NCBI GenBank assembly: GCA_900660155.1
Contig: CABFPE010000229.1
Coordinates: 906,564 to 970,563, forward strand
Reading direction: 5' to 3'
DNA from: Hofstenia miamia
Lineage: Eukaryota; Xenacoelomorpha; Acoela; Hofsteniidae
Length of the DNA: 64,000 nucleotides
Part shown: piece after piece, positions 21,811 through 34,400 of the stretch
How the letters are laid out: each line of letters opens with the position of its first letter
Numbering within the stretch: position 1 is the first letter of the stretch
Translations under genes and position numbers: made by a program
Notes under the pieces: model-generated
Database searches by the model: none
What the model saw: the letters and a program-made list of their open reading frames with translations, nothing else
What the model was told of the DNA's origin: nothing

Positions 21811-24132
21811 ATCTCTACTACTGGAACCATTAGTACTGCGCTAGTTTGAATGTTTCTTAAAAATAGGATTTTCTGTGTAAAATAGGTATTTCAGGCACAG
21901 TTATAATTTTCAGCACAATTTCTTATCTTTGTAGGGGTTCACAGTCACCCATTTGCTAGATTTTTGTTTTTATTGCTGCTGCTAATGTTATTTTATATCG
22001 CAAGTAATTTTAATGTGAAAACAACTATTTCAAGATAATTAGAGGATTCATTTTTGGTTTGGTTTATAGACTATGTGAGATCTGAGTTGATAAATACCCA
22101 TTTAAGACAACATTAAATTTCTAAATTTTGAAATGGCATAATTAATTACACATTACAACAATTTTTACATGTAATAACAACTGTTTTTGTTTTTAGAGAA
22201 TGCTTTCCACAAGGCATGCTGCAGTTTTTGCAGAAGAGATGTGTTTTATTATCACATTTTGCTGTGGCACATGTTCTTCTTTTTTGAGCTGCAGAACAAG
22301 TTGATGGATTATTAATAGATTTTTGTTTTTAAGGCAGTTTCCTGAATTCATATTGAATTGTCTGCTTGCTCGCCATTTTGCGCATAATTCTTTTTCCAAT
22401 GAGATAATGTATTCTTTCCTTGTAAGTTGAGTATTTGTAGCTTCCTTATATAAAATGTAGGCACTTAGGGCGCATTTATCCAATAAATCGTAAAACGCTA
22501 CAATTGGCTATCGTCTTGAGGTAGACTTTGTGCTATATAAACGCAACATGGCATCCATACAGTCAACGCCAACATTATTTTTAGTATAATAAAGAATAAC
22601 TTCTGATGAACTGTCCATTTTTTTTAGTTGAATGCATTGTTGAAAAAAGTAGCACTGCTTTTTTGGCCAGGCCTGGAATTTGACGCATAGTATACTGTCA
22701 CATTTATAATTTTTCCTTCAAAGGCATCTCTTTTGCAAGACTCCTAGTTTTTTTAGAAAACAAAAATTTAGCAAAAGGAGCAGAAGTAAAAAAGTTATCA
22801 ACAGTTACGTTGTATCCCTTTTCTAAGAGGTTCCATCAAGTTTTTGACTACGTATGATACAACAGATTCATTTCCACGTGCTAGTTGTTCTTGAGCACCC
22901 AAATATGGGCAATAGTTGAAACAATATTTAGATTCAACAACAACACAAACCCAGAATTTTATACCATATTTATCAGGTTTGCTTGGCATAAACTGGATAA
23001 ATCCACATCTATTTTTTGAAGATAAAAGCTCTTCATCTATTGTAACACTGTCGCGTGGGTTGTAACATTGAATAGAGTTTCCAACAAATTTGTTAAGTAT
23101 TTCACGAAATAGAGAAAGCTTATCCTGCTCTAAGCGCTGGCTGCGAGTATGCAGTGCAACAAAACGTAAGAATTTTAAAATTTTTTGAATTTTTTTCGGG
23201 ACATTGAATCCTGAATAAATTTTCATCCAATTTCCTTGGACCATATGTCATCTAAAGATGCTTGTCTGCAAGCCCAGTACTCCACGCATATAAACTATAC
23301 CTATAAAGGCAGAAAGCTCATCAATTGATATCTCAAAACTATCAGTAACAGTCAGAGATTTCTCAATTGTATGCTTTGAAATTATACTAAACATATTTTT
23401 TGAGAAGAGAAGTTGCCAGGATGACAAAATAGAATCAACTTTCTGCTTCGCAAAAGGTTTTATTCCAGGCGTAACAGTTAGGATATTTTGATTTATAACT
23501 CGTCCTGAGTCATTCCAACGATGAAGTGTAGTCCAGCTGGTGCCATCTTTTGAGATCGTGTTTTCCTTTCCATCCTCTTGCTGAATATCATTATCTTCAA
23601 AATCAGAAGAAAAGGACATGATGGAACCATCAAAGGATTCACAAAATTCTTCGCCTTCAGACAAAATTTGTCCTGGAGCTCGTCATTGTCAGAAGAGACA
23701 TCCAAAAGCAATTGTTGTATTGCACACAATGGTGCTTTGCGTGGCATAATTTTCACATCAAAATCTAAAATGAAAATGCAAATGAAATAATATCCTTTGA
23801 ACCATGCACAAACAGCAAGAACCAATTAAGCATACATGTAAGATATAAAAATAAACATATATTAATACATTTCTACGATATTGGTAAACAAAACAATAAG
23901 TAAAAGTGTCATTATACTAAGAGGTCAAGATTGAGGGTGCTGGCCTTTAAAGGGATGTGATTATTTTATTTAGCACATTTGAGCACTCCCAATGATTTTA
24001 TTTTCTTAAAGTATGTATTGCCAAAAATTAATAATATACAATTTATAGGATCAAGCTTGTTTAGTCCTTAGTTGCTGTGTGTCATAAAAACTTAAAAACG
24101 GTCAAAAATAACCGTTTGGCCGTTCTAGTGCT
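21811..24132 (-). mobile_element. piggyBac transposon, decayed, boundaries tentative
   Basis: The minus strand carries a nearly full-length but broken piggyBac transposase. The right boundary is proposed at TTAA 24133-24136. Read inward on the minus strand this gives AGCACTAGAACGGCC, a piggyBac-like end followed by an internal palindromic ACGGTTATTTTTGACCGT. The left boundary at TTAA 21807-21810 gives an inward start containing ACTGGAAC, similar only over about 8 bases, so that end is a guess. Confidence 0.6.
22190..23746 (-). pseudogene. piggyBac transposase (DDE_Tnp_1_7 family), frameshifted
   Basis: A start is possible at 23746 (MPRKAPLCAIQQLLLDVSSD), followed by an acidic N-terminus. After a frame change come LHRWNDSGRVINQNILTVTP and FEISIDELSAFIGIVYMRGV, the piggyBac core entry. 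The frame 23244-22798 contains VTIDEELLSSKNRCGFIQFM and PSKPDKYGIKFWVCV, matching the catalytic block D.....F.GR....YMP.KP.KWG.K, including its first Asp. The last frame, from about 22483, has LLDKCALSAYILYKEAT. It ends in a Cys-rich tail (C..AQKRRTCATAKCD and HLFCKNCSMPCGKH) typical of the piggyBac zinc-binding C-terminus. There are at least three frame breaks, and part of the catalytic region between 22798 and 22500 is unreadable. Confidence 0.85.
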
Positions 24133-24136
24133 TTAA

Positions 24137-25094
24137 TAGGCGTGGATAAAATCTTTCAACAATGGTTAACACAATTGATTTGTGTTCTGTATTTCGTATC
24201 ATTTAAACTTTGTAGTTACTATTCAATAAACCCCACTCAAATACTCGCTCATATCAACAATTGTTTAGTTCCATCCAACGATTTCAAAAACCTGTTTAAA
24301 TATTAGCCAGGTGTAACCAAGACTTACTTCATATTTTGAAGTTAGGCTTACGAACTGTTTTCCTAAATTATGCTTCTGTTCTGATAACAACAAAGTTCAC
24401 AAATGTAAAAGCGAGATTGTATTGCTTTTGCATTCCGTCCTCTTTTCGCTTCGTAAATGTTAGTATAATTATATGTTAAACAATTATACTCGTTTAATAT
24501 AAACTGTGCATATAGATACAGAGTTTGTAAGATGTAATCAGTAATATTTTAAATTTTTGGGAATTCTATTTATAAAATACTTTCGCTTTAAATTGAAAAA
24601 GTAGCTGTCATTTCATTAATTGCCAAATTTTCTAAACAAGGGAATTAAAGTAAATACAAGCGAATCACTAATTCTTTACAACATGGTATGAAATCTGTGT
24701 TGATTCAAACTCGTGAATCACTAGAGCATCCGAAGGACGACCAGAAACATTTAAGCTGTTCTTTTGAACTTTACTACTGATATTGCCAAATGCAACATTA
24801 AAAGCAGGATCACTCAACCAGTTTCAACGTTTATCTGAGATACGTTCTTTTTCAGCACCAAGAGACGACATTTTATGAAAGTGGTTTTCAGTTAATAAAA
24901 TTCTGAATATTCAAAAAATTTTATTTTGAGTTATACAAATTAATAATTTGATTTCTTGTTATCACATTTTTTGCCCATTTCGCTTAGAGAAATATCATAA
25001 TGAAAATGTCATTTCAGTTTTTACTTCGAATTCTTCCCATAGTAAATTGTATTTAAGAGCTATCGTTCATTTTGCAATTCAGTATTTAATATAG
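24137..25094. other. sequence upstream of the first visible PMPCA exon
   Basis: The missing 5' exon of PMPCA (initiator and mitochondrial targeting peptide) must lie upstream of 25095. I could not find a convincing ATG-to-GT exon in this stretch. It also contains a minus-strand coding-like frame at 24870-24667, listed separately. Confidence 0.4.
24667..24870 (-). pseudogene. unidentified coding-like frame with one stop
   Basis: The minus-strand reading starts MSSLGAEKERISDKR and has one TGA. It then continues NWLSDPAFNVAFGNISSK, VQKNSLNVSGRPSDALVIHE and FESTQISYHVVKN before TAG. Codon texture is better than chance for such AT-rich DNA. No family is recognised. It could be a transposase scrap, a retrocopy, or an exon of an unknown gene divergent from PMPCA. 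Confidence 0.25.
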
Positions 25095-25422
25095 GTTAGC
25101 TTCTTCGTATTCTCTGCCACCCCTCACACATCCTCTTTGGAAAGATTTCAAGCCACAACATTCTCCAACTCCTCCCGAAGAACCCATTACAAATAAAACT
25201 ACTCTTGATAATGGCTTAGTAGCTGCTTCTCAGAACCTCGCTGGACCGTTTTGTACAATCGGTATTGCAGTTAAATCTGGAGCACGTTATGAGGCGCTCC
25301 ATAAACCAGGAGTTAACCACTTTTTGGAGAAACTAGCTTTTAAATCTACAAAGAATAGATTTATTGATGGCGATAGTGTTTTAAAAGAAATTGATCATCT
25401 TGGCGGAATTGCGGATTGTCAG
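25095..25422 (+). CDS. PMPCA: PMPCA exon (first visible)
   Basis: The acceptor is proposed at TATAG/GTTAGC; a second AG five bases on (25099) is an alternative. The exon encodes SLPPLTHPLWKDF, then TTLDNGLVAASQN through GGIADCQ, and ends at CAG/GTATGA in phase 0. It starts one base into a codon, so an upstream exon is required. Confidence 0.9.
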
Positions 25423-28400
25423 GTATGAGTTCGTATATATTCACTGCAACAATCACTAAAAAAATTTAGATTGGAAGAGACATAGCATTGTATGCAATGT
25501 CTGTAAAATCCAGTAACTTAGATCCAGCGCTGGAGCTTTTATCTGAAATTTTATTCCAGGTGAACATTTCAGACGCCGAATTGGAAACGGCGAGACAGGC
25601 TGTGTTGTTCGACCTTAGAGATCAGGAGAGTGCTGAATCAATGATGCGCCTGGAACCAAAGGTAAAGCAGCTTTTTTAGGCTTGATATCTCATTTTTAAT
25701 GCACAGTTTCATTCGCTCCTATAATTTTAGTCGATTATTTTATAATTACATGTATCTAATTCAAGTTCATTTATCAAAGACTTATTTCTGTACAAATTGT
25801 GAAGTGTTCGCAATTTCTATAATTTTGCTTTATGATAAGCATAAACATTGTACAATATTGTATTTCTTAGAGAAGATACTCTGAACTGAATTAATCTGTA
25901 CAATTCTAATAAAATGTCATCTTTTCAGTGACCTCTTTGATGCCAAAAGCCAGATTTTTAAACTTTTTTGATCATTTCTCTCATTAGAGCTCAAATCCAA
26001 GTAAATGCTAATGTATTTAAATATCTATTTAGCGGGGATTAAGCTTTTACCAACACATGGAAATTATCTATGCATGTAAATAAACTCTTACTGTGTATAT
26101 CACCCAAATGTGCATATATGTATTCAGTTGTTTTATTTCTAAACAACTTTTGCATATCTTATATACATTACAAGAAATGTAGAATTTTGCTACATATTTT
26201 AAATTACTTTATTCAACATGTGATTCAAGGTCCATGTGTCCCCAAAGGAATACAAATAAAAATGTTACTCTGAAAAGAGTTTTATTAGACGTGTGCCGAA
26301 TTAGTGTTTAATCCTAAACTGTCTAGCATTTTTTTAAATGTATAGTGTCTTGAAAAAATATTCAAATTCTTATAACTCACGAACTGATACCGATATCCAA
26401 AATCAATTCAAGATAAAGGAGTTTCTCTCTTTAATTTTTGATTTTAAACTGGACCCGGTTACTTACGTAGTAAGGCGTCGCGACCTCTGAACTTGTACAC
26501 GGCACACCTCAATAGGTTTGGGTGATGTATCTACATAAAAGTAATTCAAGGTTATTTGTTGCTCCCATGAGCTTCCACCTTGAATATTAGGCAAAGGTTG
26601 CGTTAAACAATAAAAAGATGTGAAAAACATATATACATGGTTTGGGTCAATTTTGCAAATTATTGTGGGCCATGAACAGGGTTGATTAAAAATCCGATTT
26701 TTTTTGAATAAATCAAATAAATCGAATTTTTTTAAAGAAAACTCAGAAGAAAAAAGATAATCTCCAAATTTTATTTAAACGGAATGTTATGGATTGTTGA
26801 GCACTTTAAAGACGAAAAAGAGTTTTGTAGCTTTTGCAACTCCCAATCTGTTCCTTTGCGCAGAGTGCACCCAGCCAAAAGTTGAAAAAGACGCTCCAAT
26901 TTTGCAGTGGTAGTTCCGCAGCAGAGTAAATATTGGACAATTTTTGAAATCCTATCTTCTTCTAATTCGAAAATTCGCCACCATTCTAAGGGCTTGACAG
27001 CGTCGACTGTGTTCTGCTCGAAGTAGAGTTCTCCGAAGGGTTCAGATTTCGGACGAAATTCCATTAATATTGGTACTAAACCAGTATCCAACTCTCGAGC
27101 GTGTTTGATCACTTCTTCTTCTTTCGAAAGTAGTTTCCTGTCGAAATAAAGGGGATCAAGCATGTAAGAAAGATAATGGCAAGGGGATAAAGCCGTTTTT
27201 CCGCGCAATACAAAATATTGCTGCTTTTCAGTTGGCAATGTTTCATTCAGCGTAATTCCCAGTACATGCCAGATTACGACAGCATCAGACAAATTCACAC
27301 CTGCACGTCGCATCTAGTCCAGGGTCCCGGAAATTGGTTGCAAAATTTTCTCGTAGTCTTCCGCATTTCTTTTGATCGATAGATCGGTTACAATTTGATA
27401 AATATCGGAATCGATTTCCCCTCTGTGTTCTTCATTGACAGCCATTAGGTCCGGCCAGGCTCTAAGGTAGTTACGAATTGAATCATACATGCTGTTCTAT
27501 CGACAGGCAACGCAAGCTTACATCCTCCACGCTGCCGCAACCAGGCTGCGGGTTGATGGTGGTTGCGGAATTATTTGATAATTCCAATTATCTTGTCACT
27601 CCCGTTCTTCATTTTTAGGTCACCTCCAAGCAAGTCCAGGATATGTGCAGAACAGTCAAACATAAATATGTCCTTGATATCATCATCGTCAGTTTCTTAC
27701 CGCTAAGATTTTCCTCATCTTAACGTTGGCGGCATTGTCAGTGACAAATCCGCAAACCTAAACAATGGTTAATTTATTTTATATTTTATAGAAATAAATC
27801 AAATATTTACTTATTCATAGAAATACCTTAAAGTTGAATTTCTGGGTTCCATTCTATATAGCCGCCCTAGCGAGTTCTTCGAGTTATTCTGCATTGTGCT
27901 CATGTCCACTTGTATTCACTGTTTCCAGTAAATAAGTATCACCGCTAGTGGTAGATGCAGAAACACATACAATCGGTTCGCTGTGCACATTCGACCAACC
28001 GTCCAAATTAATTGTTACCATCTCATTGTCAAGGTTCTTTTTCACGACTTGGTCTCAAATCATTGCAAAGTTTTTTGAACTGCTTATGCTCAACATGCGG
28101 AAATCCAGTGTTAAGGTGTGTTCCCACTATCGACTTTTATCATCTGTCAAGAAATCGGTGATAAAAGTCGATAGTCTGAACGCTCCATCCGATTTTTTGG
28201 CAAAACAGCCAGATTACTGTCATCTGATAATTTATCAGCTGATAAAAGTCGATAGTCTGAACGCTCCATCCGATTTTTTGGCAAAACAGCCAGATTACTG
28301 TCATCTGATAATTTATCAGCTGATAAAAGTCGATAGTCTGAACGGTACTAAAACTAGTCGAATAGCTACTTGAAACTAATTGCTTACTTCTCAAGTAAGG

Positions 28401-31400
28401 AACAGACTTCCAAAACGTAAATTATTGTCGTTGAAATATTTCAACTTCAAAATATGTAAACATTGTTTACATTCCAAGACAAACCAATCCATAAACAGAT
28501 GTTGTTGTTTTTCTTACTGTCAATCAAAAGATGATAATTTATCATCTGATGAAAAATCGATAGTCTGAACGCTCTTCCAACTCCGCTTTTTCTGATAAAA
28601 AATCGGATGATAAAAAATCGCCAATGTGAACGAAAATAATTGCATTTTCGATTAAAATCTGCTGATAAAAGTCGATAGTGGGAACACACCTTTAGTTGCA
28701 CATACATAGCGAGATACACCCGAGTCCAGTTTATGCTCATTGGAAGTTGTTGAAGATAAGAATTGTGACATAGTTGATTGTTTCCGTATTTTTGCAGGTG
28801 GTGGCAAATTTTCATCATTTTGTTGTGAAAGGGTTCGGGGGAATCTTGTTTCTGGTCGGGAATTTGACATTTGTCATGATGTTTATGCATTCTCGATACA
28901 ATTCCCTGCATTCCCAAATCGCACTTCTTACAGACTGTTCATGGTCCCTTGTTACCATCCTTTATAGTCTTGATAAAATACTTCCGAATGTCGTTCAATG
29001 TGCGTCCTGCACCGGACATCACGAATCTGATATCAATATATCCTAAATGTATGACTAATTCAGTGTGAACAACTCAGTCGTCGCAGTAGAGTACAAATAG
29101 AGGGCAAATTACTTTCGTAACCCCATTGGTTAGCGTAAATACCACCACCAAGTGCACGCTATTTCAATAGAAACTGCAACTATGATTTATTTGATTTAAT
29201 GACTTTGATTTAAATCATCATGATTTAAATCAATCAACCCTGGTCATGAATACATTGTGAACGCAGGTTGCAATACAGTTATATATTGTTAGTGTGAAGC
29301 ATTTAATTTTTTGTATTTATCTATGTTTAAAATTTAATTCATCTTATATTTGTTTCTTTTCAAACGTGTTTATGACTAACTTTCGTTAAGCAAAACCCTA
29401 CAAAATTATTAAAATTGTTGTAGAGTGATATTTTGACCACTTCTTGATGTAAATTTGGGTTGGGTTAGATGCATTAGTAATTCAATATAACTTCGGTTGC
29501 GTTGGGCCAAAATATATTAGTTGAATTGGGGCTGGTTTTGGCATGTTTCACCCCATTTACAGCTCTGCAACAGATGTGTCCATATAACAGGATTTCCAAA
29601 ATTCATTAGTTTGGAAAAAATTTCTGCAAATGTCGCAAAATTGATTAGCAATTTTAAAGGGCATTGGAAGTTTAAGATTAAAAATATGTAGTAATGATTG
29701 CATATGTAATTTGAAAATATTCATTTAAATACAGCTTTATAATACCCAAGCAATGAGGACAGCAATCATAGTCGTTATAAAACATGGTCGCAATAAAAAT
29801 GATCGATATAATCTTCCTGTCATCTCGTTTAACTTAATTGATCTTTATATAAAGCAGACACGATATGAGTGTAATTAACCAATATGCCCAATGAGAATAA
29901 TTTAGGAAACTGCAATGTTATTGTTTGTGGGACTTGTACACAAATGTAAAAAAGGAAAGGTGAATATAATTTAACGTTCGCAACGTCAAAATGCTGTTAT
30001 AAAAGAATGATTCTTTTCCAGGAGCCACCCAATTTTGGTCTTTACAAAAAATGTTGTTATAAAATGTTTATTATATAGCAATTAGTCCGAGAAATTAAGT
30101 TTTTGTCATTATAGGCAAATGTTCGTTATAAGAGGTCGTAATAAAGCAATTGTACTGTATATAGCATATAGTATTGCGCCTCATTATTTTCTTGAAGTAA
30201 TTGCTCTATGAAAAATGATGTTTCACAAACAGATTTTATCAATCAATGTTAATTGCGTATGTTATGTAATGTAGTCAATTTTCTAATTCATTTATGTTAA
30301 TTTAGTCTCTGCGACTGCTTTATTAAAATAAACTTAGGTAGTGCTGGAGGACATGGTTCATCAAGCGGCATATCGAAATAATACTTTGGGATTCTCACGT
30401 TTTGCCTCTTACGACTCTGCCAAGTCAATGTCACGTGAGGCATTGATGTCCTATTTGAAATCTTACTATGTGCCTTCGCGAATTACAATAGCAGGTGTTG
30501 GTATGCATCATGAAGATCTTGTTAAGTCTTGTTCCAAACATTTTACAAAGTATGCTTGCTAATGAAAATGACCTCAAGAAAAAAATTGGTATTTGATTAT
30601 TTAGGTACGATCCTTCATTCAGCGAAAGTACTTGCTTAGGTGTAGATGAATCTATTGCGCAATACACCGGGGGCTTGTTTAAAATAGAGCGAGATATGAC
30701 ACCTTTTAGTGGTGGTGATAACCCTTTACCTGAACTTACCCATGTTATGTTGGGCTTTGAAAGTGTGCCAATTAGTCACCCTGATTATATTCCATCTATG
30801 CTGCTTTCATTTTTACTTGGTGGGGGTGGCTCTTTTTCTGCTGGTGGTCCTGGAAAAGGAATGTATTCCCGTCTTTATCTAAACGTCCTTAACAAACATC
30901 ACTGGATTTTCCATGCTTCATGCCAGCAACACTTTTATGCAGACACTTCATTGTTTACTATCCAGGCATCTGCTCATCCTACCCAACTACGAGACTTGTT
31001 ACAGGTTTGCTTTAAATGAATTTATAAATTCCATACTGACGCATCATCGAGACATCTAACTTTGCCTTTTTCTTCAGTTTCTTTATCTTTACAGCTAATC
31101 GATTACGATTCAAATGCAGTTTACCTTTAGTATATTTCAGGAATTTACTGCTATTCTAAGGCCATTTCTAGTCATTCTATAATTATTCTTTAATTTATGC
31201 TTTTAATATCGCCAGTAGGGGAACATAATTTTATGGTGAAATGAAAGCTTTTAAATAATCACGTCAGTGTTATAGAAGGAACTTTTTTTCTCGAAAACTG
31301 CGACAATAAAGTATATTTATAGGCTTATGAATGTCTAATTGTTCAAAACAGCTGAAAGTTCCTGTCTGCGTTTCATTCTTGATTTTCGTTTTAGGTTGTT

Positions 31401-34400
31401 GCATTGAGAATTTCTTCAATGCCGCCATTTCGATTATTTTACGTAACATTGATAGTAAATTTCGTTTAAGAATAATATGTATAGTTGCAATTGTGCAAAT
31501 TTGCAATGTCATTGAGGCCATTAAGGCAGTGATGGCGGAAGGAATTTTGGCTAGGGGTCAGTTATATTTATTACCCAGCACATTGACTAAATATTAGTAC
31601 TTTCACTGTTTAATTCAAAAAAATTTGGGTTTTTTTCTGAAAAATTGATTTTAGGGAGAAGGCAATTGCCCCCTGTGCCCCCTACCACTTGCGCCACTAC
31701 TACATTAAGACATTGTAAAATATACCCAATTGGAATAGGTCCTTATAATACCAATAAAATGTGATTCGTAAATTTTTAAACAAACAAGATTTTCTGCGAA
31801 TTATTGCTTTTTGATGATTTCACTATTTCTAAATTCCATGTTTTTTTGGGAGAATTGGCTAACTTCTGTAAGTAATTAAAATATTAAAGTAGGAAAATGG
31901 TGTGCTAATTTCCATAGAAAATTTTTTACACACATTAAAACTGCTTGTTGAATAATCTTCCTTCTAAATTAAAAGGCTATGAGCTAAATTGAGATTAGGG
32001 GAATATATTCATTTCATTGAGCTAATGCGTCCGCATTGATGTCGATGTGATGTTAATCAATGAATTCATGTTAAGCAACATCCCTGCTCTTAACAATTTT
32101 CAATTTTGTTAGCGGCCTTGTCTTAGAAGGCCGTTTAATAATAGGTACACTAGTCATTTTCAAAGTTACTGCAATTTTTGATACTAAACTTGAATGCGAT
32201 ACATTTGATTATTAATTTCTGTGATAGATCGGGAGTTTTTATCCTTCCTTCCTACATACGTGATCTGAGTTGGTATCTTATGTCATTATTTTTGCTGATT
32301 TTTAGGTAATCATTCATGAATTAATAGAAACCACGTCATCCACCATCAATTCTATTGAACTAATAAGGGCGAAGCGGCAATTGCAGTCCCAATTATTAAC
32401 CAATTTGGAAACACGACCAGTTATTTTTGAGGATATTGCTCGCCAAATGATACAAACTGGTAAACGTCAAACATCCAAAGCGTTCATTGAGGTATTTTTT
32501 ATTTTTTTTATTTAAATTTCTATTATTCCAAGAATACATGTATGTGACGTGTTTAATAACGTTTTGTGGCTTTGCTCAATGGTTCTTCTGTGCTAGCAGA
32601 ATTTCTTGGTCCCAATATATATTTCTGAATTATTCCCTCTCCAATTGCTGAATATTGAACTGAAATCTAGTAATGATCTACTCTCGTATATTTCTGTCAC
32701 AGGCCTTAAAAAGAGTGTTGTTTGGTAATAGTGTCAAACTTTCTGTGCCACGTCCCCTAACTAGTTTAGTAAATTTAACTTCTCCAAGTGCCTCTTATGC
32801 TTCTTGCTTTCTGCTTCCTGTGCTTCACTCACTACTGAAAATATTCCCATTTTCCTCACCTTCCTCACTCATTCCATTCACGCTGCCAATTCTCTGTACT
32901 TCTCTATCTTATCTTCGTACTTTCTACATGAATGTTCTTCAATACTACTGTTAATTACTAGTCTCACTCTTTCCTGTTTATTTACGGGTGAGTAGCGGGT
33001 GTAAATTATGTTACCCATATACCCATACTCTGTATACAAAAAGTTGATCGTTAAAATCGATGTGGAAAAATTTCTGAACCATTGCAGATGTCAATGAATA
33101 ACTTAAGGAAATTTTTATTGCTTTGAACCCTATCACAGCTGGGGCTTTTGAGTATTCCTTTTATATCTCCAATTTAAAAGATTTTGCACTCATTTTGTTA
33201 GTTTTCCTAAAATTTTCTTATTAAAATAAATTACTAAAGATAAGAGTCATAAATTTATTATTTTTCTAGTTATACACATATTCTTATAAAAATTTTGCAT
33301 ATTGTTATCCTCATCGATAAATTTACTTTAGAACGTCACGCCAGAAAGAAATCGAATAATTTTATTATCATTGTGTTCAGTTTTTCATTGACCACCAGTC
33401 GACCAAATATTAGCATTGTTGTAGTCTTGGAACACATATTTTAAACGTTTTAGCATTGCAGTCATTTTGCTGATATGAACAGAATATCAATTTTTTGTTA
33501 TTTTAATATTCAGTAATATGTAACCTATAGTCCTTTCAAGTTTCGCTGCTTGATGTTGAATAGAGTTGCTTTTATGAGACGGTGCTATTTCAGTGAAAAA
33601 ATAGCGCCGCCGATATAAGATTAAAGAATCTACTAATTTTTACTGAGACATTTCATAAACGTCAAAAACAATGATATGGAATATATCATCAGATTGAACA
33701 GTTAATCCTCCTCTTGAACATAGTTCATAAATATTGAAATTATTATTCGTATTATAATCAAAAGTATCTGAATCAGCAATGAAGAACTTCTTTCAATCAG
33801 AAGAAGTCATTCTTGACAATTTATATGAGATGTATCTTGCGGCATAGTAAGAAATAAAATAGTCTGATTCAATCTAAGCTACATCATTTAATAAAAAGTG
33901 TTTTTTCACATTTTTAGTTGTTTCGAACTCTGGATTTGCATTAAGATCTTCAGATAACTCCTCAATAGTTAGTTCACGAAGATCAATGTTTGTGTCTTTC
34001 ATTAAAAGAACTTCAATTTGGGCTTCAGTATTTGCCTGAAGGATATGAAATAGTTTCCCTCACTTGATTGTCTGTACCAAGAGAACCTCTGCTCTTGTTT
34101 GTTTGAATTGAAGTAGCCAAGGACAAACGAAAAAATACATTTAGCAATTAGATGTTTGGCCAATAGTACCAAGGTAAAGTATGTAATTTTCAGTGAAGTA
34201 AACATTTTTTTTTGAAGTTCAAGTATAGGAGTTTCTTTTATGTAACTTTACCATTCGTCACAACATATTACGAAATCATTTAAATGTTGAAATTTCCAAT
34301 CACCTTTTCTAATTAGATCACAAAGCCCATCTCTTTTATGACTGCCAGTATAAGAATTTTTCCTTTGCAAGGTTTTCCATATTTCAGTATAATTTGCACA

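Larger units (their letters stand above)
26771..29010 (-). pseudogene. hAT transposase, interrupted by a Harbinger-type MITE
   Basis: From its 5' side (near 29010) the minus strand encodes a BED-type zinc finger (CKKCDLGMQGIVSRMHKHHD, with a stop just before it) and a Ser/Pro/Gln-rich linker. It is then split by the MITE at 28691-28114. Around 27770-27700 it has VCGFVTDNAANVKMRK, with the conserved D.A.N of the hAT catalytic core, and near 27660-27610 CSAHILDLLGGDLKMKNG. The frame 27313-26771 ends with the hAT dimerisation domain: EWWRIFELEEDRISKIVQYL, CCGTTTAKLERLFQLLAG and a TLRKGT variant of the usual ...RR..L.P tail. Frame breaks occur between these blocks. Confidence 0.88.
26677..29242 (-). 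mobile_element. hAT transposon, 2.57 kb, with nested MITE
   Basis: The ends are CAGGGTTGATTAAAAATCC at the left and, read on the minus strand from 29242, CAGGGTTGATTGATTTAAATC. The flanks gccatgaa (26669-26676) and gtcatgaa (29243-29250) form an 8-bp target duplication with one mismatch, as expected for hAT. The minus strand carries BED finger, catalytic and dimerisation fragments of a hAT transposase. The element lies antisense in the third PMPCA intron. Confidence 0.93.

Noticed and set aside
28160-28344. Regularly repeated unit that could be taken for a CRISPR-like array
   Set aside because: Direct tandem 81-bp copies without unique spacers, inside a eukaryotic MITE.
27948-28394. Frames of 141 and 84 codons with repeated IYQLIKVDSLNAPSDF or mirror-strand peptides
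   Set aside because: They are translations of the 81-bp tandem repeat inside a MITE. The repeat length is a multiple of three, which keeps the frames open by accident.
29455-29590. Possible SINE-like repeat shared with about 9470 and 55140-55275 (GGGGCTGGT..TGG, CATTTACA.CTCTGC)
   Set aside because: Similarity is limited to short words. No tail, RNA-polymerase III boxes or target duplications could be identified by eye.
32673-32995. Frames rich in Ser, Leu and Pro in the PMPCA intron
   Set aside because: Produced by a pyrimidine-rich low-complexity stretch.
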